This document shows, in pieces, positions 15,544 to 24,847 of a stretch of DNA of 34,933 nt. The stretch's first letter is position 1. Each line of letters starts with the position of its first letter. Origin of the DNA: an uncultured Nitrosomonadales bacterium (GTDB lineage Bacteria; Pseudomonadota; Gammaproteobacteria; Burkholderiales; Gallionellaceae); assembly GCA_903915035.1 (NCBI GenBank), contig CAIWRI010000087.1, forward strand, positions 1-34,933, written 5' to 3'. The translations under genes and the position numbers were made by a program. Below the pieces are notes generated by a model, which saw nothing but the letters and a program-made list of their open reading frames with translations, was not told the DNA's origin and did not search any database.

Positions 15544-16701
15544 TCACGAATTATATTTTTCCCCGCGCAAGTGGCGATTTTGCAATAGTTTAAAAGGACT
15601 GCGCTGATTGAGTGTGTCCACATAGCCGGCAAGCGCGCAGCTCTCCTGCTTTAAATAATCCTCTACCGCCTGGGCAAACTGAGGATGTGCCAGGCTATGG
15701 GCAGAGCGTGTGGTGACAGGCAAAAAGCCGCGCGATAACTTGTGTTCGCCTTGCGCGCCGCCTTCAAACGTTTTGATGTTGTGTGCGATGCAAAACTCGA
15801 TAGCCTGATAGTAGCAAGTTTCAAAATGCAGCCCCGAGTGAAATTCAAAAGTACCCCAGGAGCGTCCGTACATCACTTCATCGGTAATATAATTAAGCGC
15901 GCACGCAATCGGCACGCCTTCACGCAAGGCGATGACCAATAGCGTGTTTTGCGGAATTGCGGCACCGATGCGCTGAAAAAAATCTTCATTCAACTGATGC
16001 GGCGAATTGTGCAGTTGCAGGGTATGCAAATAACAGGAGGCAAAAAAGGCCCACTGCGCGGGCGTAGCGCAGGTGACGCATTGCAATTCGATGCCGGCCT
16101 CCTTCACCCGTCGCCGCTCCTGCTGGATGCGCTTGCGCTTGTCACGGCTCAGGGCAGCCAGGAAATCATCAAAATCACGATAGTTCGCATTCTGCCAGTG
16201 AAACTGCACATCCTGACGCAGCATCATCCCCTCTGCCTGCGCTACCGCCGCATCGGCGTCATTCAGAAACAAACCATGCAGCGAAGATACCCCTGTCTCC
16301 TTTGCATAATTTAACGCCGCTCTCAGCAACAATCGCCTGACTTCATCAGACGCCGCCAAAAAACGCCTGCCGGTGACCGGGGTGAAGGGCACGGTACAAA
16401 CCAGTTTCGGATAATAATCCAGCCCGTGCCGGTGATACGCATCGGCCCAGGCAAAATCAAACACGTGCTCGCCATAGGAGTTCATCTTCAGGTAAAGCGG
16501 CATGGCACCCGCCAGCTTGTCACCCTGCCACAAGGTGATAAATTGCGCGCGCCAGCCGTATTGCGGCATGGCACATCCGCTTTCTTGCAGCGCATAAAAA
16601 TAGGCATGCGAGAGCAAAGGATCATCTTTAGCCAGCGCATCCCAACTCGCAGCACTCACATCCGCAAGATTTTCAACGATTTTGAGTGTGTACTGATCCA
16701 T
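15544..16701 (-). CDS. FemAB-like GNAT protein (peptidogalycan biosynthesis family, PF04339)
   Basis: A 385-residue cytoplasmic protein with the tandem GNAT fold of the DUF482 family. The conserved basic motif LSRDKRKRIQQERRRVKEAG lies at about 188-207 and the C-terminal part has FEGGAQGEHKLSRGFLPV, a signature of the family. Family members are thought to be acyltransferases for peptidoglycan or related surface polymers, but the exact reaction is unproven. The start ATG is well supported by the conserved N-terminus. A 78-codon gene lies 36 bases upstream on the same strand, and both may form one transcript. Confidence 0.85.
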   Translation of the reverse strand: MDQYTLKIVENLADVSAASWDALAKDDPLLSHAYFYALQESGCAMPQYGWRAQFITLWQGDKLAGAMPLYLKMNSYGEHVFDFAWADAYHRHGLDYYPKLVCTVPFTPVTGRRFLAASDEVRRLLLRAALNYAKETGVSSLHGLFLNDADAAVAQAEGMMLRQDVQFHWQNANYRDFDDFLAALSRDKRKRIQQERRRVKEAGIELQCVTCATPAQWAFFASCYLHTLQLHNSPHQLNEDFFQRIGAAIPQNTLLVIALREGVPIACALNYITDEVMYGRSWGTFEFHSGLHFETCYYQAIEFCIAHNIKTFEGGAQGEHKLSRGFLPVTTRSAHSLAHPQFAQAVEDYLKQESCALAGYVDTLNQRSPFKLLQNRHLRGEKYNS

Positions 16702-16737
16702 GCTGTCACGGCGCCGGGTTGATCCACACGAAGCGCA

Positions 16738-16968
16738 CTATGCTTCGGCGTGCACTGCGTCCAGCGCGTCTTTTAGGGTATCCTCTCGCAAGGCATTGAG
16801 ACTTTCAGACAATCTATCCGCAGCTTGCACCACTTCCTGCGGCAAGTTTTGTGCGGTTGCATGCGAAATCAAAATTGCTGCAGCACCAGCCACATTTAAT
16901 AACATTGCCCGCTCCTGCATCAACATTTCAATTTCTTCACCCAACAAAGCTACTTCCTGACTGTTCAC
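16738..16968 (-). CDS. Small conserved-looking helical protein
   Basis: About 76 residues, mostly alpha-helical and acidic (NSQEVALLGEEIEMLMQERAMLLNVAGAAA, then QEVVQAADRLSESLNALREDTL). I do not recognise a family. The sequence looks like a two-helix hairpin or coiled coil with an alanine-rich hydrophobic stretch near the middle. AGGAG is directly attached to the first ATG at 16974, leaving no spacer, whereas the GTG two codons later (16968) is six bases away, so GTG is the more probable start. It lies just before the FemAB-like gene and is followed upstream by the repeat-rich spacer before maeB. Confidence 0.65.
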   Translation of the reverse strand: MNSQEVALLGEEIEMLMQERAMLLNVAGAAAILISHATAQNLPQEVVQAADRLSESLNALREDTLKDALDAVHAEA

Positions 16969-17042
16969 TCGCATCTCCTCAATTCTAAAAATGGTTTAAC
17001 CTGAAAACCGCAGTTGCCCACCAATTGGTTTTGGCAGGGATA

Positions 17043-17181
17043 TTACCGCAGGGCAATAACTCGCAAAGACACTAAAAAACACGAACAAATACAATGTGAT
17101 ATTTATTTTTAGACCGTCACCTGTTCGGTGAGTCAACTAAACAAGGTTTTGATTTATTTGCGAGTTATTGCACTGCAATAA
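17043..17181. repeat. Inverted pair of palindromic repeats ending in CTCGCAAA
   Basis: Two arms of 25 bp, at 17043-17067 and 17157-17181, are inverted repeats of each other with three mismatches; both hold GCAATAACTCGCAAA. The right arm is itself a perfect palindrome (TTATTGC-AGT-GCAATAA), so each arm can form a hairpin. The inner sides carry CGCAAAGACAC-like and CGTGAATTTCGTGTTCTTCG-like motifs common in proteobacterial spacers. A third copy of the same core lies at 32654-32668. No transposase is present, so this fits a REP/MITE-type element. Confidence 0.75.
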
Positions 17182-17241
17182 CTCTGCTTAACCCGTTTCG
17201 TGAATTTCGTGTTCTTCGTGGATGAAACGCTTTTTTAAGGT

Positions 17242-19512
17242 TTAATGCTTCTTGACCGCAGCTACCGCCACCGCACTCATGTTCACGATACGCCGTACCG
17301 TCGCAGTCGTCGTCAAAATATGCGCAGACTTATTCGCCCCCAGCAGCACAGAGCCGATAGCAACTCCGCCAGCTCCGGTCATTTTCAGCAAATTGTAGGA
17401 TATATTCGCGGCATCCAGATTTGGCATGACCAAAAGATTCGCGCTGCCCTTCAATTTAGATGCGGGGAAAATCTCGTTGCGCATGCTTTCAGATAGTGCC
17501 GCATCACCGTGTATTTCGCCTTCCACTTCCAGCTCGGGTGCAATTTTTTCAAGCAGTTCACGCGCCTTTCGCATCTTTTGTGCAGAGGCATTTTCGTGAC
17601 TGCCAAAACTGGAATGCGACAACAGGGCAACCTTGGGTTGCAGACCAAAACGGCGCACTTCTTCCGCCGCAAGCAGTGTTATTTCTGCAATTTGTTCAGC
17701 GGTAGGATCCAGATTGACATGCGTATCGCAAATAAACAGCGTGTGCTCGGGCAGCATCAGAATATTCATCGCCGCATAAACAGAATTTCCCGGGCTATGC
17801 CCGATCAACTGGTCGATATACTTCAGATGCATCAGCGGCTGAAAAATCGTGCCGCACAACATCGCATCGGCCTGATCCAGGCGCACCAGCATTGCAGCGA
17901 TCAATGAAGTGCGACGGCGCATTTCGCGTTTGGCCGTATCCAGCGTCACGCCCTGACGCTGCATCAGATGATGATATTCAGTATAAAACTCACGGTAACG
18001 CGGATCACTTTCAGTATTCACCAACTCAAAGTCAACGCCCGCACGGATGCGCAAACCCAGACGTGCGATGCGCGCCTCAATGACAGCCGGACGGCCAACC
18101 AATATCGGCCTGGCAATTCCTTCATCCACAACAGTTTGCACGGCATGCAACACGCGCACGTCTTCGCCTTCCGCATACACCAGACGTTTGGGCGACCGTT
18201 TGGCGGCCTCAAACACCGGCTTCATCAGCATATTTGAATGGTAAAGAAAGCCTTCCAGTTGCTCTCGATAGGCTGCCATATTGGTAATCGGTCTTGTCGC
18301 CACGCCTGAATCCATCGCGGCCTGAGCAACGGCGGGTGCGATACGGGTAATCAGACGCGGGTCAAAAGGCTTAGGGATCAGATAATCGACGCCAAAGGTA
18401 ATTTCATCATTGCCATAGGCGCTGGATACCTCATCTGACTGCTCAGCCTGGGCAAGTTCGGCAATGGCATGCACTGCGGCTCGCTTCATGGCTTCATTGA
18501 TAGTGGACGCACCCACATCCAGCGCCCCCCGGAAAATATAAGGGAAGCACAGTGCGTTGTTGACCTGATTCGGATAGTCAGAACGGCCGGTCGCCAAAAT
18601 CGCATCCGGCCTGACTTCACGCGCCAGTTCCGGAAAAATCTCAGGAGTAGGATTGGCCAGCGCAAAAATCAACGGTTGAGAGGCCATTTTCTTCAGCATC
18701 TCAGGCTTTAATACGCCACCTGCCGATAAACCCAGGAATACATCCGCACCGTCAATCACGTCACTCAGTGTACGCGCATCTGTTTCCACCGCGTAGCGCG
18801 CCTTATTGTCATCCATCTCCAGGACTCGTCCCTTATAGACCACGCCGGCAATATCCGTGACGGTAATATTCTCCATGCACACGCCCAGATTCACCAGCAT
18901 ATCCAGACAGGCCAGTGCCGCAGCGCCAGCTCCGGACACCACCAGTTTGATCCGTGCGATATCCTTACCCACCACTTTCAGACCGTTGAGCAGTGCAGCG
19001 CCGACAATAATGGAGGTGCCATGCTGATCATCATGGAACACCGGGATCTTCATCCGTTCGCGCAACTTGCGCTCAATGTAGAAACACTCAGGTGCCTTGA
19101 TATCTTCCAGATTGATACCACCGAAAGTAGGTTCAAGCGCAGCGATAATGTCGACCAGTTTGTCAGGATCGCGCTCGTCAATTTCCAGATCGAACACATC
19201 AATGCCGGCAAACTTCTTAAACAGCACGCCCTTGCCTTCCATCACGGGTTTGGCAGCCAGCGGCCCGATTGCACCCAATCCCAGCACTGCCGTGCCATTC
19301 GTAATCACAGCGACCAGATTGCCGCGTGCTGTCATGTTGCGCACTTCAAGCGGATCTTCCACAATCAATTCGCAAGCCGCCGCCACGCCGGGAGAATAGG
19401 CCAGCGCCAGATCACGCTGAGTAATCATCGGTTTAGTTGCATTAACGGATATTTTTCCGGCTGGTGCCTGGCGATGATATTGCAGCGCTGCTTCACGTAA
19501 TTGCTTGTCCAT
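17242..19512 (-). CDS. maeB: NADP-dependent malic enzyme, fused to a phosphotransacetylase-like domain
   Basis: Oxidatively decarboxylates malate to pyruvate with NADP+. The 756-residue protein shows the order malic enzyme N-domain (about 15-150: [32 protein letters not shown]), NAD-binding domain (about 160-400: [40 protein letters not shown]) and a C-terminal phosphate-acetyl/butyryl-transferase domain (about 430-750), a fusion that is regulated by acetyl-CoA in MaeB. It supplies pyruvate and NADPH and could connect to the methylcitrate cycle output. The start ATG is at 19512 with GGACTCATC ahead of it. It is separated from the MidA-like gene by 45 bases. Confidence 0.95.
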   Translation of the reverse strand: MDKQLREAALQYHRQAPAGKISVNATKPMITQRDLALAYSPGVAAACELIVEDPLEVRNMTARGNLVAVITNGTAVLGLGAIGPLAAKPVMEGKGVLFKKFAGIDVFDLEIDERDPDKLVDIIAALEPTFGGINLEDIKAPECFYIERKLRERMKIPVFHDDQHGTSIIVGAALLNGLKVVGKDIARIKLVVSGAGAAALACLDMLVNLGVCMENITVTDIAGVVYKGRVLEMDDNKARYAVETDARTLSDVIDGADVFLGLSAGGVLKPEMLKKMASQPLIFALANPTPEIFPELAREVRPDAILATGRSDYPNQVNNALCFPYIFRGALDVGASTINEAMKRAAVHAIAELAQAEQSDEVSSAYGNDEITFGVDYLIPKPFDPRLITRIAPAVAQAAMDSGVATRPITNMAAYREQLEGFLYHSNMLMKPVFEAAKRSPKRLVYAEGEDVRVLHAVQTVVDEGIARPILVGRPAVIEARIARLGLRIRAGVDFELVNTESDPRYREFYTEYHHLMQRQGVTLDTAKREMRRRTSLIAAMLVRLDQADAMLCGTIFQPLMHLKYIDQLIGHSPGNSVYAAMNILMLPEHTLFICDTHVNLDPTAEQIAEITLLAAEEVRRFGLQPKVALLSHSSFGSHENASAQKMRKARELLEKIAPELEVEGEIHGDAALSESMRNEIFPASKLKGSANLLVMPNLDAANISYNLLKMTGAGGVAIGSVLLGANKSAHILTTTATVRRIVNMSAVAVAAVKKH

Positions 19513-19557
19513 GATGAGTCCGAATGATGAATTAAAACCGATTATAGCGCATCTTAA

Positions 19558-20712
19558 TTACAGCAGACGACTTAGATCACCTCTTTCAAAACCTGTTAAC
19601 GTACCGGTAAAATTTTTACCCAGCGCAATGACTTTAAACAATTCACCCATTTCTGCAGGGCTGGTTAACTTTTGCAGCTGCGCCGAGAGCGGCAGATATT
19701 CAAGTAAATCCTCCGGCGAAGTATCTTTAAGCAATCCGGCAATACCCGCATTGATGAGAAAATATGCCTGACTGGTATATCCGAGCAGTTCCAGCCCGGC
19801 ATCAATACCGGTTTCTGCAATGTCAGTAAAATTCACATGCGCCGTAATATCCTGCAATCCGGGCATAAAAAAAGGATCGTCATGTGCACGGTGGCGGTAG
19901 TGACACATCAATGTACCTTTTGTACGTTGAGCATGGTAGTACTCACCCGCACCAAAACCGTAGTCAATGAACAGCATTGCGCCTTGCTTCATGCAACCGG
20001 CCAAACTGTTAATCAGGCCGCGTGCAGCCAGGCATATTTCACTGATATATTCCCCTGACACATTTATTTTTTCAACTGCTTGCAGCAGTAGCGGGTCATT
20101 GATCTTGCGCTCCTGCCACACGAAACCCGCTTCAGCAGTCGCAACACCCATTTCATTAACGGCATTCTCCTGCCAGTGCAGCAGATGAACAGGTAACGCA
20201 TCCAGTACTTCGTTGGCAATAATGGCACCACAAAAATTGTCAGGCAACGCATCCAGCCAGCTAATCCGGTCAAACAAATGCGGTACACGCTGTTGCAAGC
20301 GCCATTTCTGCCGTTCGCGCAAATCGGCGCTCACTTCAAGAATATGATAATGCTCAGGCAGATTGCCACTCAGTTCCAGCTCAGCCAAGATATCTGCGGC
20401 AAGTTTTCCACTGCCCGCGCCCAACTCCATGATGCAGCCTGCACTGCCGGCCATAATCCCGGCCACTTGACCGGCCAGCGTACGCCCGAATAACGATGAG
20501 AGTTCAGGTGCGGTGATAAAGTCACCTGCGGCACCGAATTTATGCGCACCTGCTGTGTAATAGCCCAGCCCTGGCGCGTACAAATCCAACTCCATATACC
20601 GTGCGAACGATATCCAGCCACCCTGTCTTAAAATTTCATTATTGATTAATGTAGCCAGTTGTTCACTGTGCTGCACGGCTTGAGAATCGGGTGTCGGTAA
20701 TAATGTCGTCAT
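19558..20712 (-). CDS. MidA/NDUFAF7-family SAM-dependent methyltransferase
   Basis: A 384-residue class I methyltransferase of PF02636, the bacterial relatives of the mitochondrial complex I assembly factor NDUFAF7. Sequence features: YAPGLGYYTAG (45-55), GDFITAPELSSLFGRTLAGQ (63-82) and the SAM-binding ELGAGSGKLA (96-105). NDUFAF7 methylates an arginine in the 49-kDa subunit of complex I, but bacterial targets are not established. It is divergent from a pteridine reductase gene with only about 45 bases between start codons; a similar pairing is seen in other betaproteobacteria. Ribosome binding site weak, start supported by the near-absence of other options. Confidence 0.88.
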   Translation of the reverse strand: MTTLLPTPDSQAVQHSEQLATLINNEILRQGGWISFARYMELDLYAPGLGYYTAGAHKFGAAGDFITAPELSSLFGRTLAGQVAGIMAGSAGCIMELGAGSGKLAADILAELELSGNLPEHYHILEVSADLRERQKWRLQQRVPHLFDRISWLDALPDNFCGAIIANEVLDALPVHLLHWQENAVNEMGVATAEAGFVWQERKINDPLLLQAVEKINVSGEYISEICLAARGLINSLAGCMKQGAMLFIDYGFGAGEYYHAQRTKGTLMCHYRHRAHDDPFFMPGLQDITAHVNFTDIAETGIDAGLELLGYTSQAYFLINAGIAGLLKDTSPEDLLEYLPLSAQLQKLTSPAEMGELFKVIALGKNFTGTLTGFERGDLSRLL

Positions 20713-20757
20713 GGTCAGGTATAATTCTCTAATTGAGACAGTCTAATGGAGGGCGCA

Positions 20758-21492
20758 GTGCAAGGCAAAGTTATCTTAGTCACCGGCGGCAGCCGCCGTG
20801 TCGGCGCAGCCATATGCCGCCGCCTGCATGCAGCCGGAGCGAACATTGCTCTGCACTACCGCAACTCCGCTACAGAAGCGCAGGCTTTGCAAGAAGAGCT
20901 GCTAAGTCTGCGTCCTGACAGTGTCGCCACCTTCCCCGCCGATCTGCTCGATACTGCCGCATTACCGCAACTGATTACACAAGTGATCCGGCATTTCGGG
21001 CGACTGGACGGATTGGTGAATAATGCTTCAAGTTTTTATGCAACCCCCTTAGCCGGCGTGAATGAAGCACAATGGCTGGATTTGACCGGCACCAATCTGC
21101 ACGCACCGCTGTTTCTGGCACAGGCAGCCGCTGATGAATTGCGTCGGCGTCATGGCTGCATCGTCAATATTGTCGACATTCATGCCGAACGCCCGATGCA
21201 CGGGCATTTGCTCTACAGCGTCGCCAAAGCCGGGCTGGTTGCCTTAACGCGTAGCCTGGCACAGGAACTGGCTCCGCAAGTGCGCGTGAATGCAGTCGCA
21301 CCGGGTGTCATTATCTGGCCCGAAAACTGGGAAGATGCTGAAGAACAACGCAAAATCATTGCACAAACTTTGCTCAAGCGCGAAGGAGAACCGGATGACA
21401 TCGCCAAAACTGTCGCATTTTTGATTCAGGATGCACCCTATATTACAGGTCAAGTGATTGCAGTGGATGGCGGCAGAAGCATCAATTTTTAA
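20758..21492 (+). CDS. Pteridine reductase (short-chain dehydrogenase, FolM/PTR1-like)
   Basis: Reduces dihydrobiopterin/dihydrofolate-like pteridines with NADPH. The 244-residue protein has the SDR nucleotide motif TGGSRRVGAA (9-18, the arginine-rich form found in pteridine reductases), NNASSFY in place of NNAG, the catalytic YSVAKAG and a C-terminal GQVIAVDGGRSINF. The ATG at 20746 has no ribosome binding site. The GTG at 20758 has GGAGG (20748-20752) five bases upstream, so I take GTG as the start. It is divergent from the MidA-like methyltransferase and precedes ttcA on the same strand. Confidence 0.85.
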   Translation: MQGKVILVTGGSRRVGAAICRRLHAAGANIALHYRNSATEAQALQEELLSLRPDSVATFPADLLDTAALPQLITQVIRHFGRLDGLVNNASSFYATPLAGVNEAQWLDLTGTNLHAPLFLAQAAADELRRRHGCIVNIVDIHAERPMHGHLLYSVAKAGLVALTRSLAQELAPQVRVNAVAPGVIIWPENWEDAEEQRKIIAQTLLKREGEPDDIAKTVAFLIQDAPYITGQVIAVDGGRSINF

Positions 21493-21565
21493 ATTGCGGC
21501 CGTGATCGGCTTCCAACGCTCCGCGCGCTTTACCCCCCCAAATTTGTTAACCGAGTAAATATTTT

Positions 21566-22414
21566 ATGAACACAATCGCTCAGCCTGTCCATTTCGACCA
21601 TTCCGGCAACTTCAACAAACTTAAAAACCGTCTGGAACATCAGGTAGGCAAAGCAATCTTTGATTTCAACATGATCGAAGACGGGGATTCCGTGATGGTT
21701 TGCCTGTCAGGAGGAAAAGACTCCTACACCTTGCTGGATATCCTGATCACGCTGCGCAAACGCGCACCGATCGATTTTCGCATCGTGGCGATGAATCTTG
21801 ATCAAAAACAGCCAGGCTTTCCCGCAGAAATTTTGCCCGCTTATCTCAAAGCGCTGGGTGTCGAATATCACATTGAGACACAAGACACTTATTCGATCGT
21901 CAAGGAAAAAATTCCCGAAGGAAAAACCACCTGCTCGCTGTGTTCAAGATTGCGCCGCGGCATCATCTACAAGGTCGCAGGCGAGTTGGGTGCTAACAAA
22001 ATTGCGCTGGGACATCACCGCGATGACATGATCGAAACGCTTTTTCTGAACATTTTCTTTGCCGGCAAACTCAAGGCGATGCCGCCCAAACTGGTTACCG
22101 ACAAGGGAGACCATATCGTGATCCGTCCGCTCGCCTATTGTGTCGAAAAAGACATCGCACGCTACGCGCGCGGTATGGAATTCCCGATCATCCCCTGTAA
22201 TCTGTGCGGCTCGCAGGAGAATTTACAACGCCAGAATATTAAGGAAATGCTCAACAACTGGGAGCACCAGTATCCGGGACGCAGTCAGACGATATTTACT
22301 GCCATGCAAAATGTTGCGCCTTCACATCTGCTCGACGGAAAATTGTTCGACTTCAAAAACATGCTGACAGGACAGTCCGTTGCGGAAGGCGATATCGCTT
22401 TTGACGACGCGTAG
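21566..22414 (+). CDS. ttcA: tRNA 2-thiocytidine(32) synthetase
   Basis: Thiolates cytidine 32 in several tRNAs in an ATP- and Fe-S-cluster-dependent reaction. In the 282 residues the PP-loop SGGKDS is at 48-53, and the cluster-binding cysteines are CSLC (123-126) and CNLC (211-214). [28 protein letters not shown] is a highly characteristic TtcA stretch. The ATG is preceded by a weak GAGT site; no better start is available. It is separated by 73 bases from the pteridine reductase gene. Confidence 0.95.
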   Translation: MNTIAQPVHFDHSGNFNKLKNRLEHQVGKAIFDFNMIEDGDSVMVCLSGGKDSYTLLDILITLRKRAPIDFRIVAMNLDQKQPGFPAEILPAYLKALGVEYHIETQDTYSIVKEKIPEGKTTCSLCSRLRRGIIYKVAGELGANKIALGHHRDDMIETLFLNIFFAGKLKAMPPKLVTDKGDHIVIRPLAYCVEKDIARYARGMEFPIIPCNLCGSQENLQRQNIKEMLNNWEHQYPGRSQTIFTAMQNVAPSHLLDGKLFDFKNMLTGQSVAEGDIAFDDA

Positions 22415-22427
22415 ACATGCGCCAATT

Positions 22428-22479
22428 CAAAGGTCGGGCCTCTCATAGTATGGTCCGTTATTTCTGAGTGCGACCTTTG
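22428..22479. repeat. Inverted repeat downstream of ttcA
   Basis: CAAAGGTCG (22428-22436) and CGACCTTTG (22471-22479) are perfect 9-bp inverted arms around a 34-base loop that itself has GGGCC and GGTCC motifs. It begins 14 bases after the ttcA stop. It could be a stem that ends or stabilises the ttcA message; there is no U-tract. Confidence 0.6.
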
Positions 22480-22557
22480 GCCGCAATGCATTTTGCCAGC
22501 CGGGCGAGTCGCATTGTCACGCCATTGGAAACTTGCTCGCCCTGTTGAAATACCCGT

Positions 22558-23562
22558 ATGATCCTGACTTTTATCCTGTTTTTACTATCCGCAGCGGCCA
22601 TTTATCTGGCCTGCGAATATTTCGTCAATGGCATCGAATGGTTCGGACGCCGCTTGAACCTTGGCGCCACCGCTGTAGGTTCGGTGCTTGCCGCATTTGG
22701 CACCGCGTTACCTGAAAGTGCCGTCACCTTTATTGCCGTTTTTTTCGGGAAGACCCCTGAACAACGAGATATCGGCGTCGGCGCAGCCATGGGAGGTCCG
22801 CTTGTCCTCGCCACCTTGGCCTATGCCGTGGTGGGCCTGGCGTTGATTTTCCACCACCGCCGCCTTGAACGTAAAACGTATCATGTCCGTGTCGATTGCA
22901 TACGCATGAGCCGCGACCAGGCGGCCTTTCTTGCAGTCTTTGTGGTAAAGGTCGCTTTGGGATTGATGGTTTTTGCCTTCAAGCCGTGGCTCGGTGTATT
23001 GTTTCTTATAGCGTATGCAATTTATGTGTGGCGCGAAATTCGGCAGAGCGACACCGCACCTGAAGAAGAAGAGATTGAACCACTCAAGATTCGCCCCTCA
23101 GTAGCCGAACCATCCTTGCCATGGGCCGCACTGCAAGCCGCGTTGGCACTGTTAGTCATCGGCATTGCATCCCATATCTTCGTAGGACAGCTTGAGAGCA
23201 TAGGCACCGCACTGCACTTGTCGCCGCATCTGGTCGCCTTGTTGCTAAGCCCGGTAGCAACAGAGCTGCCGGAGACAATGAACGCGCTGATTTGGGTACG
23301 GCAAGGCAAGGAGCGCCTGGCACTGGCCAACATTTCCGGAGCCATGATGATTCAGGCCACCATCCCGAGCGCTCTGGGCATCTTTTTTACACCCTGGCTG
23401 TTTGATGGCCCGCTGTTGGCTGCCGGCATCGTAACCGCATTGGCGATAATCTTTCTCTGGCAGCTTTTTCGGCGCGGCGCTGTCGATGGTCGTGCATTAA
23501 TCATCGTCAGCTCACTGTATGGTGTTTTCGCCTTGCTGCTTACCTTCATTTTTCCGCATTAA
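22558..23562 (+). CDS. Calcium/sodium antiporter family membrane protein (CaCA)
   Basis: A 334-residue inner-membrane cation exchanger with about ten hydrophobic segments in two inverted Na_Ca_ex repeats. The alpha-1 signature GATAVGSVLAAFGTALPESAV is at about 36-56, and the alpha-2 equivalent is LSPVATELPETMNAL near 230-245; both have the paired Pro-Glu that coordinates cations. An acidic cytosolic loop (DTAPEEEEIEPLKI) separates the repeats. The fold is that of YrbG-type exchangers; which ion it moves is not shown. The ATG has no strong ribosome binding site and the gene is 143 bases after ttcA. Confidence 0.85.
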   Translation: MILTFILFLLSAAAIYLACEYFVNGIEWFGRRLNLGATAVGSVLAAFGTALPESAVTFIAVFFGKTPEQRDIGVGAAMGGPLVLATLAYAVVGLALIFHHRRLERKTYHVRVDCIRMSRDQAAFLAVFVVKVALGLMVFAFKPWLGVLFLIAYAIYVWREIRQSDTAPEEEEIEPLKIRPSVAEPSLPWAALQAALALLVIGIASHIFVGQLESIGTALHLSPHLVALLLSPVATELPETMNALIWVRQGKERLALANISGAMMIQATIPSALGIFFTPWLFDGPLLAAGIVTALAIIFLWQLFRRGAVDGRALIIVSSLYGVFALLLTFIFPH

Positions 23563-23668
23563 AGGGGCACTTGACGAAAAAGCCAGGGAAAGCACTGGCG
23601 AAAAAGTGCCGCCTTTGAATTCCGCTTCCATTTATCAGCGGATAATCAGCTTGAAAAAGCGAATGGAA

Positions 23669-24430
23669 TTAACAGATTGCTTTTTTCCCGGAACAAACAG
23701 CACAATGCGGGTCTTGCTGGAAATGACTTTTTTTGATCGACATATCGAGCGCATCAACGGTCAAAAGTTTACCACTTAGTCCTGTTTTGATCCCCGCCAA
23801 CAGCTTAAGTGTTTCGGCCGCCTGTATCGTGCCGATAATACCCGTCAACGGGGCGAAAATGCCCGTGGTGGCACAACGCAACGCCTCTGACTCGGCATCT
23901 TCAGGAAACAGGCAATTGTAACAAGGCATCCCGGCCTGACTAAAATCAAATACGCTGGCTTGTCCTGAAAACAAAATTGCGGCACCGGACACAAGCGGCT
24001 TACCGTGATTCAGACAGGCCCGGTTAATGGCATAACGTGTGGCAAAATTATCGCTGCAATCGAGCACCACATCTGCATCAGCGACCAGAGCATCAAGGTG
24101 ATCAGGCTTTACCTGCAAAGCGACTTCAACACAAATTATTTCCGGATTGATGTTCTGCATGGAGATGCGGGCGGAGCTGACCTTGGACTGCCCGATAGCA
24201 GCGGTACTGTGCGCTATCTGACGCTGCAGATTACTCAAATCAACCACGTCATGGTCGCATAATGTCAGTTGACCGACGCCGCTGGCGGCCAGATAAAGCG
24301 CTGCGGGTGAACCCAGACCACCTAAACCGATGATTAATACACGGGCATCAAGTATCTGCTGCTGACCTTCAATGCCAATCTCATCAAGCAGGATATGGCG
24401 ACCATAACGCTGGAGTTGCGTATCATTCAT
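23669..24430 (-). CDS. moeB: Molybdopterin-synthase adenylyltransferase (MoeB/HesA/ThiF family)
   Basis: Activates the C-terminal Gly of MoaD (or another ubiquitin-like sulfur carrier) by adenylation for molybdopterin synthesis. The 253 residues contain GLGGLGS (35-41) for ATP, SNLQRQ, DCSDN (124-128), the two zinc-binding CxxC pairs at 170/173 and 243/246, and Cys186 in LRCATTG. No C-terminal rhodanese domain is present, so it is MoeB-like rather than MoeZ/MOCS3. The ATG shares one base with the stop of the upstream gene (TAATG), indicating tight co-translation with it. A thiamine ThiF role cannot be excluded from sequence alone. Confidence 0.9.
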   Translation of the reverse strand: MNDTQLQRYGRHILLDEIGIEGQQQILDARVLIIGLGGLGSPAALYLAASGVGQLTLCDHDVVDLSNLQRQIAHSTAAIGQSKVSSARISMQNINPEIICVEVALQVKPDHLDALVADADVVLDCSDNFATRYAINRACLNHGKPLVSGAAILFSGQASVFDFSQAGMPCYNCLFPEDAESEALRCATTGIFAPLTGIIGTIQAAETLKLLAGIKTGLSGKLLTVDALDMSIKKSHFQQDPHCAVCSGKKAIC

Positions 24431-24834
24431 TACTCGTATTCACGCAACTCAGGTGGTTTTCCTGCGAGCTCAGGACGCACATGCGCTTCGTGTACGCCGA
24501 TAAAAACCTCTTTTTCATTTTTCTTGGTTATATGTCCGCGAATTTCCATATTATGCCGGCAAGTATCTTCACAGTAGTAAACAAGATGACGCCCCAGGTG
24601 ATGAAAAAAATCGTGAGCCAGTAAAAAGCCTTCCCGTTCTAATGCCCGTTCCAGACCCGCCAGGGTATAGTCCATAAGACTATAATGAATTTCCAGCGTA
24701 TTCGGTTCAGCTGTCCGGACAACCTGCAGGCCTGGCAACCCGCTCAATATCATCAGCGCACGTTCTACCTGATCACAAGGCTCAGACATAAATCTGAGTA
24801 CACGATTTTTCATCAATTCAAAAGGGTTGATCAT
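24430..24834 (-). CDS. HMA-fold-like small protein without the CxxC motif
   Basis: No named family recognised. In the 134 residues, positions about 11-72 have the ferredoxin-like beta-alpha-beta-beta-alpha pattern of heavy-metal-associated domains: RVLRFMSEPCDQVERALMIL, SGLPGLQVVRTAEPNTLEIHYS, DYTLAGLERALEREGF. The place of the metal-binding CxxC is SEPCDQ, with a single Cys20. The second half has a His/Cys-rich patch (HDFFHHLGRHLVYYCEDTCRHN, His/Cys at 74-94) that could bind metal. The ATG follows AGGAGAATTTC. Upstream is ctpA (13 bases away), and the stop overlaps moeB, so it is likely to function with one of them. Function is unassigned. Confidence 0.8.
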   Translation of the reverse strand: MINPFELMKNRVLRFMSEPCDQVERALMILSGLPGLQVVRTAEPNTLEIHYSLMDYTLAGLERALEREGFLLAHDFFHHLGRHLVYYCEDTCRHNMEIRGHITKKNEKEVFIGVHEAHVRPELAGKPPELREYE

Positions 24835-24847
24835 GAAATTCTCCTGT

